Shown here: piece by piece, positions 1-10,392 of the stretch | Numbering within the stretch: position 1 is the stretch's first letter | Layout of the letters: every line of letters begins with the position of its first letter | DNA from: Magnolia sinica | Lineage: Eukaryota; Streptophyta; Magnoliopsida; Magnoliales; Magnoliaceae | DNA length: 64,000 bases | Direction: 5' to 3' | NCBI RefSeq assembly: GCF_029962835.1 | Contig: NC_080588.1 | Span: 65,124,001 to 65,188,000 of the forward strand | Notes under the pieces: model-generated | Database searches by the model: none | What the model saw: only the letters and a program-made list of their open reading frames with translations | Told to the model about the DNA's origin: nothing | Position numbers and translations under genes: made by a program

Positions 1-190
1 GTTGGTTCATTATCCCACATCAGTTTGAGGGGAGGTATGAGAATATTGTGTATATGACTGTCATGGATTATCATTAGTTGTAACATACTATATATAGAGA
101 AGCTCTAAATAGGTTTCCTTGTTTAGAATTGTAGAGTAGTTATTTAAACCCAACTTTAGGTTGAAGCAATATAGAAAAATATCAAGGAGA
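1..190 (+). mobile_element. 3' tail of a Ty1/copia element: polypurine tract and start of LTR (truncated by window)
   Basis: The first bases read like a copia C-terminal tail (codons for H then a stop, followed by a purine run GAGGGGAGG near 28-36), as in the complete copia at 5296-9489. What follows looks like an AT-rich 3' LTR. Its right limit is obscured by the LINE fragment. The left part lies outside the window, so family and LTR ends cannot be fixed. Confidence 0.35.
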
Positions 191-1180
191 ATTTTCCAAA
201 ATCTTGTTCTATCAGGGAGATCAAGACAGCCTCATATTATGGAGCTTCAGGTATTTGGAAAGCCATTAATTCAATTGCTCCTTTGTTCAATCATGGTGTG
301 GTCTTCTCTCTCAGGAATGGGTCGCGTATTCGCTTATGGGAGTAGTCTTGGTGTGGAGAAAGGCCTTTGGAGGTAAATTTTCCATCCTTGGCAAGGTTAG
401 CACCCATGAGGAATATCTCAATTGCCAATTGTTTCTCCCATACAAATGGCGGAGGAGCATGGTGTTCCCCATGTCGAAGAGCCTTAGGCCCTTAACAGAC
501 GATGAGGCAACAGATCTAGCAATTCTTTTGGGGCTGCTCCACAACATTCATCCTTCTCCGGCTATTCAAGATCAATGGGTATCTAAGAGATCATTGAATG
601 GAAGATTTTCAATCGGGTTCTACATGATGCTTAGGAAACCGTCAACTTCGAGCTCACCAAAAAAATTTCATGCATTCTGGTTCTATGGGGCACCCCCCAT
701 GGTGGCATTTTTTGCTTGGCTAGTCAATCGAAACAGAATCTTAACCATAGATAATCTCCAGAAAAGATTAATGGTCCTTCCCAACATTTGTCTATTGTGT
801 ATGAGCGATGTAGAGTCTATAGATCACATCCTTTTCATTGCTCATTTATGCAACATGTATGGAACATGTTCCTACAAGCATTTGGTTCTCGGTGGGCCAT
901 GCCTCAATCAGTCACTGAGTTATTTTGGGTGTGGCATGGAAGTCCAATGCCACAGGTTTTGCTTCTGACATGGCGCCTCGTCTCACTAGCAGTCCTGTGG
1001 AATATTTGGAGATAACACAATAATCGATGTTTCTGTAATAAACATCGATTGTTGGAAGAGATAATGTGGCAATCAAAAGTCTATGTTTGGGTTGTGATTC
1101 TAGGTTGTAATCTGATTAACTATTTGGGATGTATTTTTTCTGCTTTGTCAGTTGTCAGTGTAGCTTCTCAATAAAAAACA
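190..1180 (+). mobile_element. Degenerate L1-type LINE, 3' end of ORF2 with zf-RVT domain
   Basis: Translation in shifting frames gives the C-terminal part of a plant non-LTR reverse transcriptase. A stretch around 290-350 resembles the region after the RT domain (VFSLRNGSRI). The zinc-binding zf-RVT domain lies at about 660-1015, with CLLC followed by ESIDHILF and, one frame further on, CSFMQHVW and VLWNIWR. A frameshift near 830-845 and an internal stop near 374 disable it. The 3' trailer runs to an A/T-rich tail near 1170-1207. It sits between a copia LTR and the copia gag at 1208, so insertion order is unclear. Confidence 0.65.
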
Positions 1181-1207
1181 GTTACTATTATCCTTTTTTT
1201 AAAAAAA

Positions 1208-3034
1208 TGAGTTGTTTTCTGTGGAAAATGTCGACTACAAGTGGTTCAGAGGTTACTTTTAATGTTTCTGGGACCACAAGTTCCATATCAACCATCGGTG
1301 TTTATGGTAACAATCCTTGTGTGCAGATCACAACTGTGAAATTGAATGGCACTAATTTCCATGAATGGTCTTAATCCACCAAAATGTGTATTGGCAGGCA
1401 AGGAAAACTAGGGTATGTGAACGGCCGGGAGAAGGAACCAGCTACTAATGATTTTTCATATGATAAGTGGGAGCAAGAGAACTTGATGGTGATGTCTTGG
1501 TTACTTAACTCCATGCAACCTCATATTAGCAAAGGATTATTGCTCATGTGGACAGCCAAAGAAGACTGGGATAAAGTTACTAGAACTTATTCCCAGTGGC
1601 AAAATATTGCTATATATCAGCAACACCATGAAATTGCTATTATTCATCAAGGGGAGAAGATCTTAGCTACTTATTATTCCACTATTCAAAGTCTATGGCA
1701 AGAGTTGGAACATTATCAATTGTTACAATGGGATACTAACGCTAATAGGGACAGACATAAAAAACAGGTCGAACAGATTAGAACATTTGATTTCTTAGCT
1801 GGTTTGAATTCTACGCAAGAGTAGACAATGTATAGATTTTGGCAAAGATGAGCTTCCGTTATTGGACTAACTTTATTCCCTGGTTTAGAGTGAAGAATAG
1901 TAGAAGAAAGGCATGCAGCCAATTTCTTCCAACAGCAATCATTCAGCTCTTGTAGTCTCTTCTAGCTCCTCTTGAGGGTGCAAAAGGAATCAGTCAAAAG
2001 AATAGAGCACCGAATAAGAAGGATAAGATGAGATGCAATGCAACCATTATGGGAAAACTCATCATACATGGGAGACTTATTAGCCATGGTAGGCTAGTGA
2101 AGTTCAACCATCCTAGACAGCCCCCCTTCCCCCTCTTTGAAAAGTATAAAGCCAAACTTATCACTAAGGGGTACCCACCTGATGACTACAAGGAAACGTT
2201 TGCACTTTTAGCCAAGATGAACTTTATATAGGTTATACTCCCTTACAGCTAATTTTTCTAGGCCACTATTGTTGAAGTGATAAAATCCCTTGATATACAT
2301 TGATACACCACAGTCCGACAGCTTAAGCTTTTGGAGTAAATGGTTGTTTGACATGGTATCAGAGCCGAAGGTCCTATGTTCAAATCTCGAGAGTAGCAAA
2401 TATGCCTCGCTAATATATTATTCTCCCATGGGGGGTCAGGAAAAATCAGGTCCGGCCCAGGGACCGGGAAATCAAGCCCGGCCTATTTATGGTGTAAGTG
2501 TCCCTCCACCCTTGTCAGTATGTTCCCGTGTGGAGTTCCCACCCCACATGTGTGGGGGGTGTTGAAGTGATAAAATCCCTTGATATACATTGATACACCA
2601 CACTCAGACAGCTTAAGCTTTGGGAGTAAATGGTTGTTTGACAGCTATATCAACTAGATGTGAAGAATTCGTTTCTCCATGGAGACTTGAAGGAGGAAGT
2701 GTAAATGCCTCCCTCACCCGGTTTCATATTCCCCAACAATGAAGGACAAGTTTGTAGGTTGAAGAAGTCCTTTTATGAACTTAAACAATCTTTCCAGGCT
2801 TGATTTGAGAGGTTCAATTAGGCAGTGAAGAAGAGTGGATATTCCCAAAGTCAGGCCAACCATACACCTTTTGTGAAGCGATGGGAACAATCGATTATGG
2901 TTTTGATTATTTATATGGATGATATTGTGATGACAGAAAATGATTTCAGAAGATCCAAAAATTAAATGATGTTTTGGCAAAAGAATTTGAGAATAAGGAT
3001 CTAGGACATGAAATATTTTTGGATATAGAGATCA
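1208..3034 (+). mobile_element. Old Ty1/copia element A, 5' part: gag and first half of reverse transcriptase (interrupted)
   Basis: The reading from 1208 gives a copia gag N-terminus (KLNGTNFHEWS), a stop, and then a UBN2-type gag core at 1384-1824 (EKEPATNDFSYDKWEQENLM). After decayed sequence, RT motifs appear at 2136-2225 (YKAKLITKGY). They continue beyond the TRIM at 2644-2960 with QLDVKNSFLHGDL and IYMDDIV. Stops and frameshifts are frequent, and zinc knuckle, protease and integrase are missing here. The RT reading breaks at about 3034 and is taken up again at 10393 with ARSKKRIFIS, so these two pieces are one element split by a later insertion. Confidence 0.75.
2270..2643 (+). mobile_element. 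TRIM (terminal-repeat retrotransposon in miniature), 374 bp
   Basis: Two direct repeats of 84 bp (2270-2353 and 2560-2643) differ at only a few sites. Both begin TGTTGAAG and end TTTGACA. Directly after the first comes TGGTATCAGAGCC, the classical initiator-Met-tRNA primer site (2354-2366). Directly before the second is a G-rich polypurine-like run (2551-2559). The internal part is about 206 bp and has no coding capacity. The element interrupts the copia RT reading frame: flanks ACTAT (2265-2269) and GCTAT (2644-2648) are a 5-bp target duplication with one change, and removing element plus one copy restores the RT frame. Confidence 0.88.
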
Positions 3035-4335
3035 CGGTTATGAATGTCAATATTAAATTGCGTTGAATAGTCTATCACAGCACGTGGAAGCTTGGCGGAG
3101 CTATAGAATGAATGGCTAAGCCCTAGAGGGATAGGACCAATTAAAACACAATTACGTAACTTAAACTAATTTACCAATTAAACTAAGTAAGGCAATTTAA
3201 TACTATGGCCTTCCAAGCCAATAGTAGGTCCAATCACATAGACTACAATAGATACGCAAATTCTAGCAACTAGTCTATAAACGATAGTATGCTTGTGTGT
3301 GCTTTATAAGTTAGGTGCCTAACATATAATCTGATTCAAGCATTCATATGATTTAACTAATGAACACATAAGCAAGAATAGAATTGCAAACATTATTCCC
3401 AAACACAAGCATATATAGTGGTTCAGTTTCTCTACTCTACTCCCGGCAAACGCACTCTCCATGAGTGTACTAGTATTCATTTTCGGAGGTTTTAAATCAG
3501 GTTCACCTCTAACCTTTACAGCCTTACACAAGGACACAGGTCCTACACAAGAACCTAACGTACACTCCCGCCAAAGGCTCCCCGTAAGAGACTTTAGTTG
3601 GTTTTCTATCGGCTAACAAAAAACCTCGGTCCTAGTCCAAGGACCTACGTTTACTCCCGCTAGAGGCTCTCACGAAGACTAACACGTATGCACTTGTGTC
3701 CAATGAATTCGGCCATACACAAGAGCCTAGATCCTACGTAAGAACCTATCAACTTTGGGTTACAAACTCTTATTATCAATCCTACATAAGGAAAGAAAGT
3801 ATATGGACTCACTAATTGACAGTTATCGAATTGAGCCCCTTTAACGCATCGTGCTTGAGTCGCTTCTTCAAAGCTCTCCCGTGTTTGAATCTGCACCTCA
3901 ATTGCTCCACCAATCGTTGATGTCGATGCTTGCCAGTGCTTCAGCTCCAAGATCAAATAGCTTGCATGCGATGCTCCATTTGAGGTGACCAAGGTGATGA
4001 GAGGGTGGTAGAATCTCCTAAAACTAATGGGATTGTTGAAATCCTAGGGGATTCACCTATAAGAGGCTTCTAGAGGATTTAGACAAAAGATGTGCCAATG
4101 AGATTGAGTCTAAACTCTAGAAAATAGTGGAGCTAAATATCATCTTCAGGATGGAGGTTAAAATCCTCATTAGAGTGAAAATCTCAAGGAAGATGACTTG
4201 GAACTCATGGGATTAAAGGTCTAGGATGTGTGGTTTGAGTGAGAAAACACCTAATCTTCTATTGCACAAAAACCCCATCAAAAAGCCCAAATACCGAATG
4301 CCCTATATATAGGAACCAAGTTCCAACGATAAAAA
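3035..4335. other. Unassigned 1.3 kb segment inserted in copia element A
   Basis: No protein domain is recognisable; ORFs are short and on both strands. The text is rich in short phrases repeated with variation (ACTCCCGC, AGGCTC, CCTAC near 3430-3750). This, and its continuation at 4934-5295 and 9490-9640, suggest a single older non-coding or LTR-like insertion later split by two copia elements. No clear TG...CA ends were found. Confidence 0.3.
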
Positions 4336-4933
4336 TGTTAGACAAACTGAAATATACCTTATATAGCTAGCATACCTTGTATCAAAGCTTCACTGATCCA
4401 AATCCAGCACCACCTGTCAGATCCGACCATCTCCGCTGCGTGTAGTGAGCTTTTTTGGTTACGTGGACTTCTTTCCGACTTGGGCGTTCCTGTGCAGAAT
4501 CCTACTCCACTCCATGTTAATAATCTCAGTGTCATTCAGATTGCCTCTAACCCGGTTTTTCATGAACGGACGAAGCATATTGAAGTTGAATGTCACTTTA
4601 TCCGCAAGAAATTTCAATCTGGGCTCATTTCTCTACCACATGTTGCATCCCATGATCAGATTGCAGACATTCTCACCAAGTCCCTAACTTTTGCACGTCA
4701 CTCATTTCTCGTTGGCAAACTATTACTTGTCGATGACCCGCATTAGTTTGAGGGGGGATGTTAGACAGACTGAAATATACCTTGCATAGCTAGCATACCT
4801 TGTATAGTTGGTTTCCATAGGTAGAGGATTCTGATTTTATTACTTTCCTTGTATAGATGTTGTAATCTCTATATATTCAACCCTTTTGCGTTGTCTCAAA
4901 TACACAAAAGCTTTCAGCTCTTCTCGGTTTACA
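4336..4933 (+). mobile_element. Strongly deleted Ty1/copia element (598 bp) with TSD AAAAA
   Basis: The element starts TGTTAGACA and ends TTTACA, with AAAAA on both sides (4331-4335 and 4934-4938). It is a relative of the full copia at 5296-9489. The 5' LTR breaks after about 48 bp, inside CCTTGTAT, and fuses to a primer-site-like TATCAAAGC plus leader (4380-4430). The leader then fuses directly to the RNase H coding end (CTGCGTGTAGTGAGC onward). A purine tract GAGGGGGGA precedes a complete 175-bp 3' LTR (4759-4933). Both deletions fall at short homologies. Gag, protease, integrase and RT are absent. Confidence 0.88.
4434..4746 (+). pseudogene. RNase H C-terminal remnant of the deleted copia
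   Basis: The reading from 4480 onward gives the end of a copia RNase H domain, with AIQIASNPVFHERTKH-like text and DILTKSL. It matches the end of the full copia at 9026-9273. A frame break occurs near the segment's start, and only about 90 codons remain. It ends at the stop just before the polypurine tract. Confidence 0.75.
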
Positions 4934-5295
4934 AAAAAAATGAGCAGAAATCAGCTGGATCGACCGTCGAGCGATGCCTTCGATCGATCGAACTCCCCTT
5001 CAATCGATTAGGTGATGTATCGATTAATCGCTCTAAATCCAGCATTTAGTGAGTTTGTTACTGGACAATTTGGGCCATGTTCGATCACTCGAGCCCGATC
5101 AATCGGAGTCGATCAATGACACCTATGAGTCTATTGTTTTTGGGCAGTTTGGTTTAACAGCAACTCGAGACCTCTATAGCTTATCTAAGTATGTTCAAAT
5201 GAGGCTTCTAAGGCTAATGGATGATCAAACAAGGTTTACCTATTAGGCCATGATCATATAGAGGTTCAAGGGTTGTTTTGGGTCAAGGTTAGGGT
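4934..5295. other. Continuation of unassigned segment, between two copia insertions
   Basis: No coding domain seen. The text is rich in CGATCGA and CGATTA words (4955-5100). It ends with AGGGT, the target site of the full copia. It joins seamlessly in character to 9490 onward. Confidence 0.3.
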
Positions 5296-5507
5296 TGTTA
5301 GACAGACTCACATGCCTTGTATATCTTATATACCTTGTATAGCTAGTATACCTTGTATAGTTCATTTCCATAGGTAGAGGATTCTGATTTTATTATTTTC
5401 CTTGTATAGATGACTGTAACTCTGTATATCCAACCCCTTGGGTTGTCTCAAATACAGAAAATCATTCAGCTCCTCTCTAGTATCAGATACTGTAATCTTT
5501 GTTTACA
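5296..5507 (+). repeat. 5' LTR of full copia
   Basis: TG...CA ends. It contains CTTGTATA-type repeats at its start and shares nearly all its sequence with 9287-9489. An extra TATCTTATAT-like segment is present only here. Confidence 0.93.
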
Positions 5508-5519
5508 TAATATCAGAGA
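5508..5519 (+). promoter_or_regulatory. Degenerate tRNA-iMet primer binding site
   Basis: TAATATCAGAGA follows the LTR directly. It differs from the canonical TGGTATCAGAGC at three positions. Confidence 0.65.
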
Positions 5520-5559
5520 TTCACTGATCCAAAACCAGCACCACCTGTCAGATCCGACC

Positions 5560-5810
5560 TTCCCTGCATCCGGCCACCATCTCTGCTGTGTCTGGCCTCC
5601 ATCCCTATTGCATCCGGCCACCATCCCTGCTTGTCCCTGCTGTGTCCGGCCACTATCCAGTCGTACCTGCTCGTCCCTGCTGCGTCCGGCCACTATCCGA
5701 CGATCCCTGCTCGTCCCTGCTCATTCGGCCACCATCCGACCATCCCTACTCGTCCCTGCTGCGTCCCTGCTCGTCCGGCCATCATCCGACCCTCTGCTGC
5801 TGCACGCCCT
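5560..5810 (+). repeat. C-rich minisatellite in the copia leader
   Basis: The phrases TCCGGCCACCATCC and CTGCTCGTCCCTGC alternate about seven times with small changes. In frame this gives Pro/Ser/Leu-rich nonsense. It occupies the place where gag should be. Confidence 0.8.
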
Positions 5811-5849
5811 ACTGCATGATTTTCCAAATCCAACCCATGGGTCCACTCC

Positions 5850-8800
5850 TTTGACTTGTCGTGGCTGCAACAAGGTGGGTCATGTCGTCGCTCAATGCAA
5901 AGAATGGTGCCCTTATTGTCGACGGACTGGTCATGGTATTCAGGACTGCCGTACACATGCCTATGCATCTTCTTTCGACCGTGGACGTGGTGGTTGTGGT
6001 GGGCGGTGGTCGTGCTCTTTCTGCTACTGCTGCCACTATTTCTTCCGAGCCATCTGTTACTAATACTGCATCTACTGTTTCTGTTGAAGGTCTTTCATCA
6101 CCTTTGACTCCTACGATGCTCCAGCAAATCGTTCAGGCCCTTTCTGCGGCCGGAATGTCAAGTATATCCCCATCTTCTACATGGTTCTTCAATTCGGGTG
6201 CTTCCAATCATATGACTGGTGCTGTATCCCATCTTCATGACATTCGTCCCTACACCGAAAATCAGGCTATTTCTACTGCGGATGGCACTAGACTACCCAT
6301 TCAGTCTGTTGGATCATTGACTTTCTCTCCTTCTGCTCATCGCCAGTTCACCCTTCGTGATGTGTTTCATGTCCCTCACCTCTCCAATTTAATTTCAGTT
6401 GGTCAACTCACATCCAATAACTACTTAGTCATATTTCTTCACAACTGTTGTTTTGTGCAGGATCTGGCAACGGGAAAGGTACTTGGGATGGGTAGGCCGC
6501 ATGGTCGTCTGTACGTACTGGACTTTGATTCATTTGTCACTCCGGCTCGTTGTTTCTTTTCTCCATCTTCATCAGATATTTGTTCAGCAAATAAATTGTG
6601 GAAACTGTGACACTTTCGCCTGGGTCATCCACATTCCGATAAGTTAATTCAGTTATTTTCTTCTGGCATGTTAAGGAACATTTCTCTTAATAAAAAAGAT
6701 TTGGATTATTCTTGTACATCTTGTTGTCTTTCAAAAAGTAAGTGTATTCTTTTTCCTCTAAATACTACGAAATCCTCTTCAATGTTTGAACTAGTGCATA
6801 CCGATGTCTGGGGTCCTTCACCAATTATGTCTCTCTCTGGGTTACGATACTATGTTATATTCATTGATGATTTCACACGTTACACCTGGATTTACTTTCT
6901 GCACTCGAAGTCACAGGTTTTTGAAAAATTCAGGATATTTCACTCTATGGTGGAGACTCAATTTCGGGTTCCAGTTCAAACTCTCCGCTCTGACTCAGGG
7001 GGGGAATATCTCTTAACAGATTTTCGTACATTTCTTCAAGGTCATAGGATTATTCATCAGACCACCTGTTCTGATACTCCACAACAGAACGGGGTGGCTG
7101 AACGAAAAAATCATCATATTGTTGAAACTGCCAACACCCCGATGACAGCTATGAGTGTTCTTCGTTCTTTATGGGCGGAAGCAATGTTACATTCAATTTA
7201 CTTAATTAACCGGATGTCAACCAACGTTCTGAACAGTAAATCTCCACACTTTGTTCTCACCGGCTTACCTCCTGCATATTCCACATTTCGTGTTTTTGGT
7301 TGTGTCTGTTATGTTCACCTGGCTTCACGTGAGCGTAACAAACTTTCTCCAAAATCGATCAAATGTATGTACTTGGGATTTAGAGAAACTCAAAAGGGTT
7401 TTAGATGTTATGATCCGATTTCTCATCGTGTTCGGGTTTCAAGACATGTTGTTTTTCTTAAACATATTGCCTTTCATTCATCTCTTCCTCCTCCGCACAC
7501 CCAAAACTCTCCTGGTCTAACCACCTTTCCTGATATTCCTCTTGCCTCGCGTACTCTCCCTCGTCCGTTGCAGGTTTACTCGCGTCGACCACGTACAGAT
7601 CTACCACCTATTACTTATCCTGAACCTACTGTACCTGTTGCAAATCTTGAACCTACCTTGATACGTCGTTCCGATCATGTACAATGAGCGCCTGATCGCT
7701 TGATATGCTCTATGTCTGCCATGAATGCTACTCTGAACACTGTTTTTATTCCTACTTCATACTCTCAGGCAACCACTCATGATTGTTGGAAGAAGGTTAT
7801 GGCAAAAGAACTTGTGGCATTGGATGAAATTCATACGTGGGACATTATCACTCGACCCGCTGACCAACAGCTAATTGGTAACAAGTGGATTTATTCTGTC
7901 AAGCTCAAGTCTGATGGATCATTGGATCAATACAAGGCTCGACTTGTCACTCAGGGATACAAACAAAAATGCGGAATTGATTATGATGAGACATTCACTC
8001 CTGTGACCAAGATGAAAACCGTTCATACTCTTCAGGCAATATCTTCCTTTCGCTCTTGGCCACTTGCTCAGATGGATATGAAAAATGCTTTTCTTCATGG
8101 AGACCTCCAAGAAACTGTATATTTGAAACCTCTTCCTAGCTCTTTAATCCCTGACAATAAGGTATGTCGCCTAAAGAAAGCCTTGTATGGCCTCAAACAG
8201 GCACCTTGGGCATGGTTCCAACACTTTCACGATGTTGTTACAGGTGCTGGCTTTACTCAAAGTAGTCATGACCCAAACTTATTTTTGCGCACCACTGCTT
8301 GCAGCATTGTCATTGTTATCGTCTATGTTGATGACCTCCTTCTGACTGGTAGCGATGCTACTGGCATCTCAGCTTTAAAGGATGTTCTGCAATCATCCTT
8401 CAAGATGAAAGACCTCGGCAATCTCACATACTTTCTTGGACTTGAAATTTCACGTTCTAAACGTGGGATCCTGGTCAGCCAGCGCAAATATACCAAGGAT
8501 CTTCTCGCCTTGGTATCATTGACGGATCAGAAGACAATTCAGACTCCCTTAGAACTTAACGTTCAATATGGCCGTGACGATGGTGATCTACTTGCGCAGC
8601 CCGACTTATACCGTCGTTTGGTTGGGAGTCTGGTTTACTTAACTATGACTCGCCCTGATATTGTCTACGTTGTCCAAGTCGTCAATCAGTTTGTTTCTGC
8701 TCCTCAGACTCTTCATATGACTGCGGTGTTGCGCATCCTACGGTACCTACGTGGAACTCTAGATCGATCACTGTTCTTCTCCTCCACGGCGTCTCTGGAC

Positions 8801-9273
8801 CTTCGTGCTTATTCGGATGCTGATTGGGCCGGTTGCGCTCTCACACGAAGATCTACCACAGGCTACTATGTTTTTCTCGGCACTTCTCTCATCTCTTGGA
8901 AGTGTAAGAAGCAGGTCACTGTTTTCAAATCGAGCATAGAAGCCGAGTATCAGGCAATGTCCGCTGCGTGTAGTGAGCTTGTCTGGTTACGTGGACTTCT
9001 TTCCGACTTGCGCATTCCTCTGTAGAATCCTACTCCACTCCATGTCGATAATCTAAGTGCTATTCAGATTGCCTCTAACCCGGTTTTTCATGAACGGACG
9101 AAGCATATTGAAATTGACAGTCACTTTATCCGCGAGAAATTTCAGTCTGGGCTCATTTCTCTTCCACATGTTGCATCCCATGATCAGATTGCCGACATTC
9201 TCACCAAGTCCCTCACTTCTGCACGTCACTCATTTCTAGTTGGCAAACTATTACTTGTCGATGACCAACATTA
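5850..9273 (+). pseudogene. Copia gag-pol polyprotein remnant: zinc knuckle, protease, integrase, RT, RNase H
   Basis: A double CCHC-like knuckle reads CRGCNKVGHVVAQC then CPYCRRTGH (about 5855-5950, frame 1). After a one-base frame change near 5990-6010, one frame runs from 5861 to the stop at 9271-9273. It carries the protease motif WFFNSGASNHMT, with the catalytic Asp replaced by Asn (codon 6191-6193). Next come the pre-integrase LGHPHSDK, the integrase core (HTDVWG, SDSGGEY, NGVAERKN), RT (MDMKNAFLHGDL, YVDDLLLTG near 8320) and RNase H (YSDADWAG, DILTKSL). In-frame stops occur at 6608-6610 (TGA at a Trp position), 7685-7687 (TGA) and 9023-9025 (TAG). All are single transitions, so the element died by point mutation rather than rearrangement. 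Confidence 0.93.
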
Positions 9274-9286
9274 GTTTGACGGGGGA
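9272..9286 (+). promoter_or_regulatory. Polypurine tract of full copia
   Basis: GACGGGGGA precedes the 3' LTR directly. The related deleted copia has GAGGGGGGA at the same place, so a single C now interrupts the run. Confidence 0.7.
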
Positions 9287-9489
9287 TGTTAGACAGGCTC
9301 ACATGCCTTGTATACCTTGTATAGCTAGTATACCTTGTATAGTTCATTTCCATATGTAGAGGATTCTGATTTTATTATTTTCCTTGTATAGATGACTATA
9401 ATCTCTATATATTCAACCCCTTGGGTTGTCTCGAGTACAGAAATCATTCAGCTCATCTCTGGTATCAGATACTGTAATCTTTGTTTACA
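9287..9489 (+). repeat. 3' LTR of full copia
   Basis: TG...CA ends; matches 5296-5507; followed by the target duplicate AGGGT. Confidence 0.93.
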
Positions 9490-10392
9490 AGGGTCACCAA
9501 GGCACCTCATATACTTGATCTTTGCTCCCTGATGCTCCATGTCCTCTTGAGTCTTCGGTCTTCAGCTTCCAAGAGCTCAACCGACTCCCTGACACAAGGA
9601 CTCACGTGATTGACAAACAAGGTGTACAAATAAGTGCACTAAGAAGTATCGGTCGACACACCGGCCTAACGAAAATATGATATGATACAACGTCACGTAT
9701 CAATATCAGGGCCATATCAGCCCATATCGGTCAGGATTTTTTCTTGAAGCCAAAGAATTAAGAAAAATATCATGAAAAAAGAGAATGATAAGATATTCAA
9801 TAATCAATTATTTTGTGTATGTTGGACAAGCATATGATGGTGTATCGGACCATTTTGATGAGAATATTGTCTGTCAATTTGACTTGTTAAAGGTTAACTA
9901 AATGGGCCCTAATTGAACACAAATCAAGCATGATTTGGTGAACTGGGGCCCATTACATTGAAATACAACAAAAATAAGATGAAAATATCAAAAAGAAAGT
10001 GAATGTTTACCCTTCTTTTTGATTTTTCTCATTATCGTCCACTTTGCTTCGATTTGTCGAATCCCAGTCAAATCATTTGTTTTTATCCCAAAATAGGTCT
10101 AGATCTAGCCTAAAATGAGTTTTTAAGCTTCTTCCATAATTTAAATGGAAAAAAAAAAAAAAGCGAGAAGAGTGCAATTTTGAAGGAAAAAAAAATTCAA
10201 AATTAGACTTCAATGAGCATATTGGCCTTTATCGGCCATATCGGTGCTGATACGCCCTGTATCGGCCATATCAGGTCAATTTTTTCAAATCGGGCCAATA
10301 TGACCCTGTATTGCATATTGTCTTGCATCAATATGGATATGACATGGCCGTATCGGCGAATACGATACCGATATTCATATCCATGAGAGAGA
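9490..10392. mobile_element. Element with TATCGG/CGATA-rich ends (unclassified MITE-like), preceded by tail of unassigned segment
   Basis: From about 9645 the text carries repeated TATCGG, ATATCGG and CCATATC words. An AT-rich core follows, and TATCGGCC words return at 10220-10375, partly in inverted orientation. This is the same style as the MITEs at 57.4-62.9 kb, but I could not fix TIR ends or a TSD. The copia RT reading resumes immediately after it at 10393. No ORF of interest. Confidence 0.45.

Larger units (their letters stand above)
5296..9489 (+). mobile_element. Full-length Ty1/copia retrotransposon, 4,194 bp, TSD AGGGT
   Basis: Both LTRs start TGTTAGACA and end TTTGTTTACA: 5' LTR 5296-5507 (212 bp) and 3' LTR 9287-9489 (203 bp). 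They differ by a roughly 10-bp insertion in the 5' copy and about a dozen substitutions. AGGGT flanks both ends (5291-5295, 9490-9494). Between them lie a degenerate primer site, a C-rich minisatellite, a zinc knuckle, then protease, integrase, RT and RNase H in copia order. Gag upstream of the knuckle is essentially missing (only about 340 bp between LTR and knuckle). The element is non-functional because of three nonsense codons, a frameshift and a lost protease aspartate. Confidence 0.95.

Noticed and set aside
5410..6063. 217-codon ORF as a host proline-rich zinc-knuckle protein
   Set aside because: It starts within a copia LTR, runs through the leader minisatellite and ends in the copia zinc knuckle.
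9645..10392. Assigning the TATCGG element to the 8-bp-TSD MITE superfamily
   Set aside because: Subterminal words agree, but the ends and TSD could not be identified, so membership is unproven.
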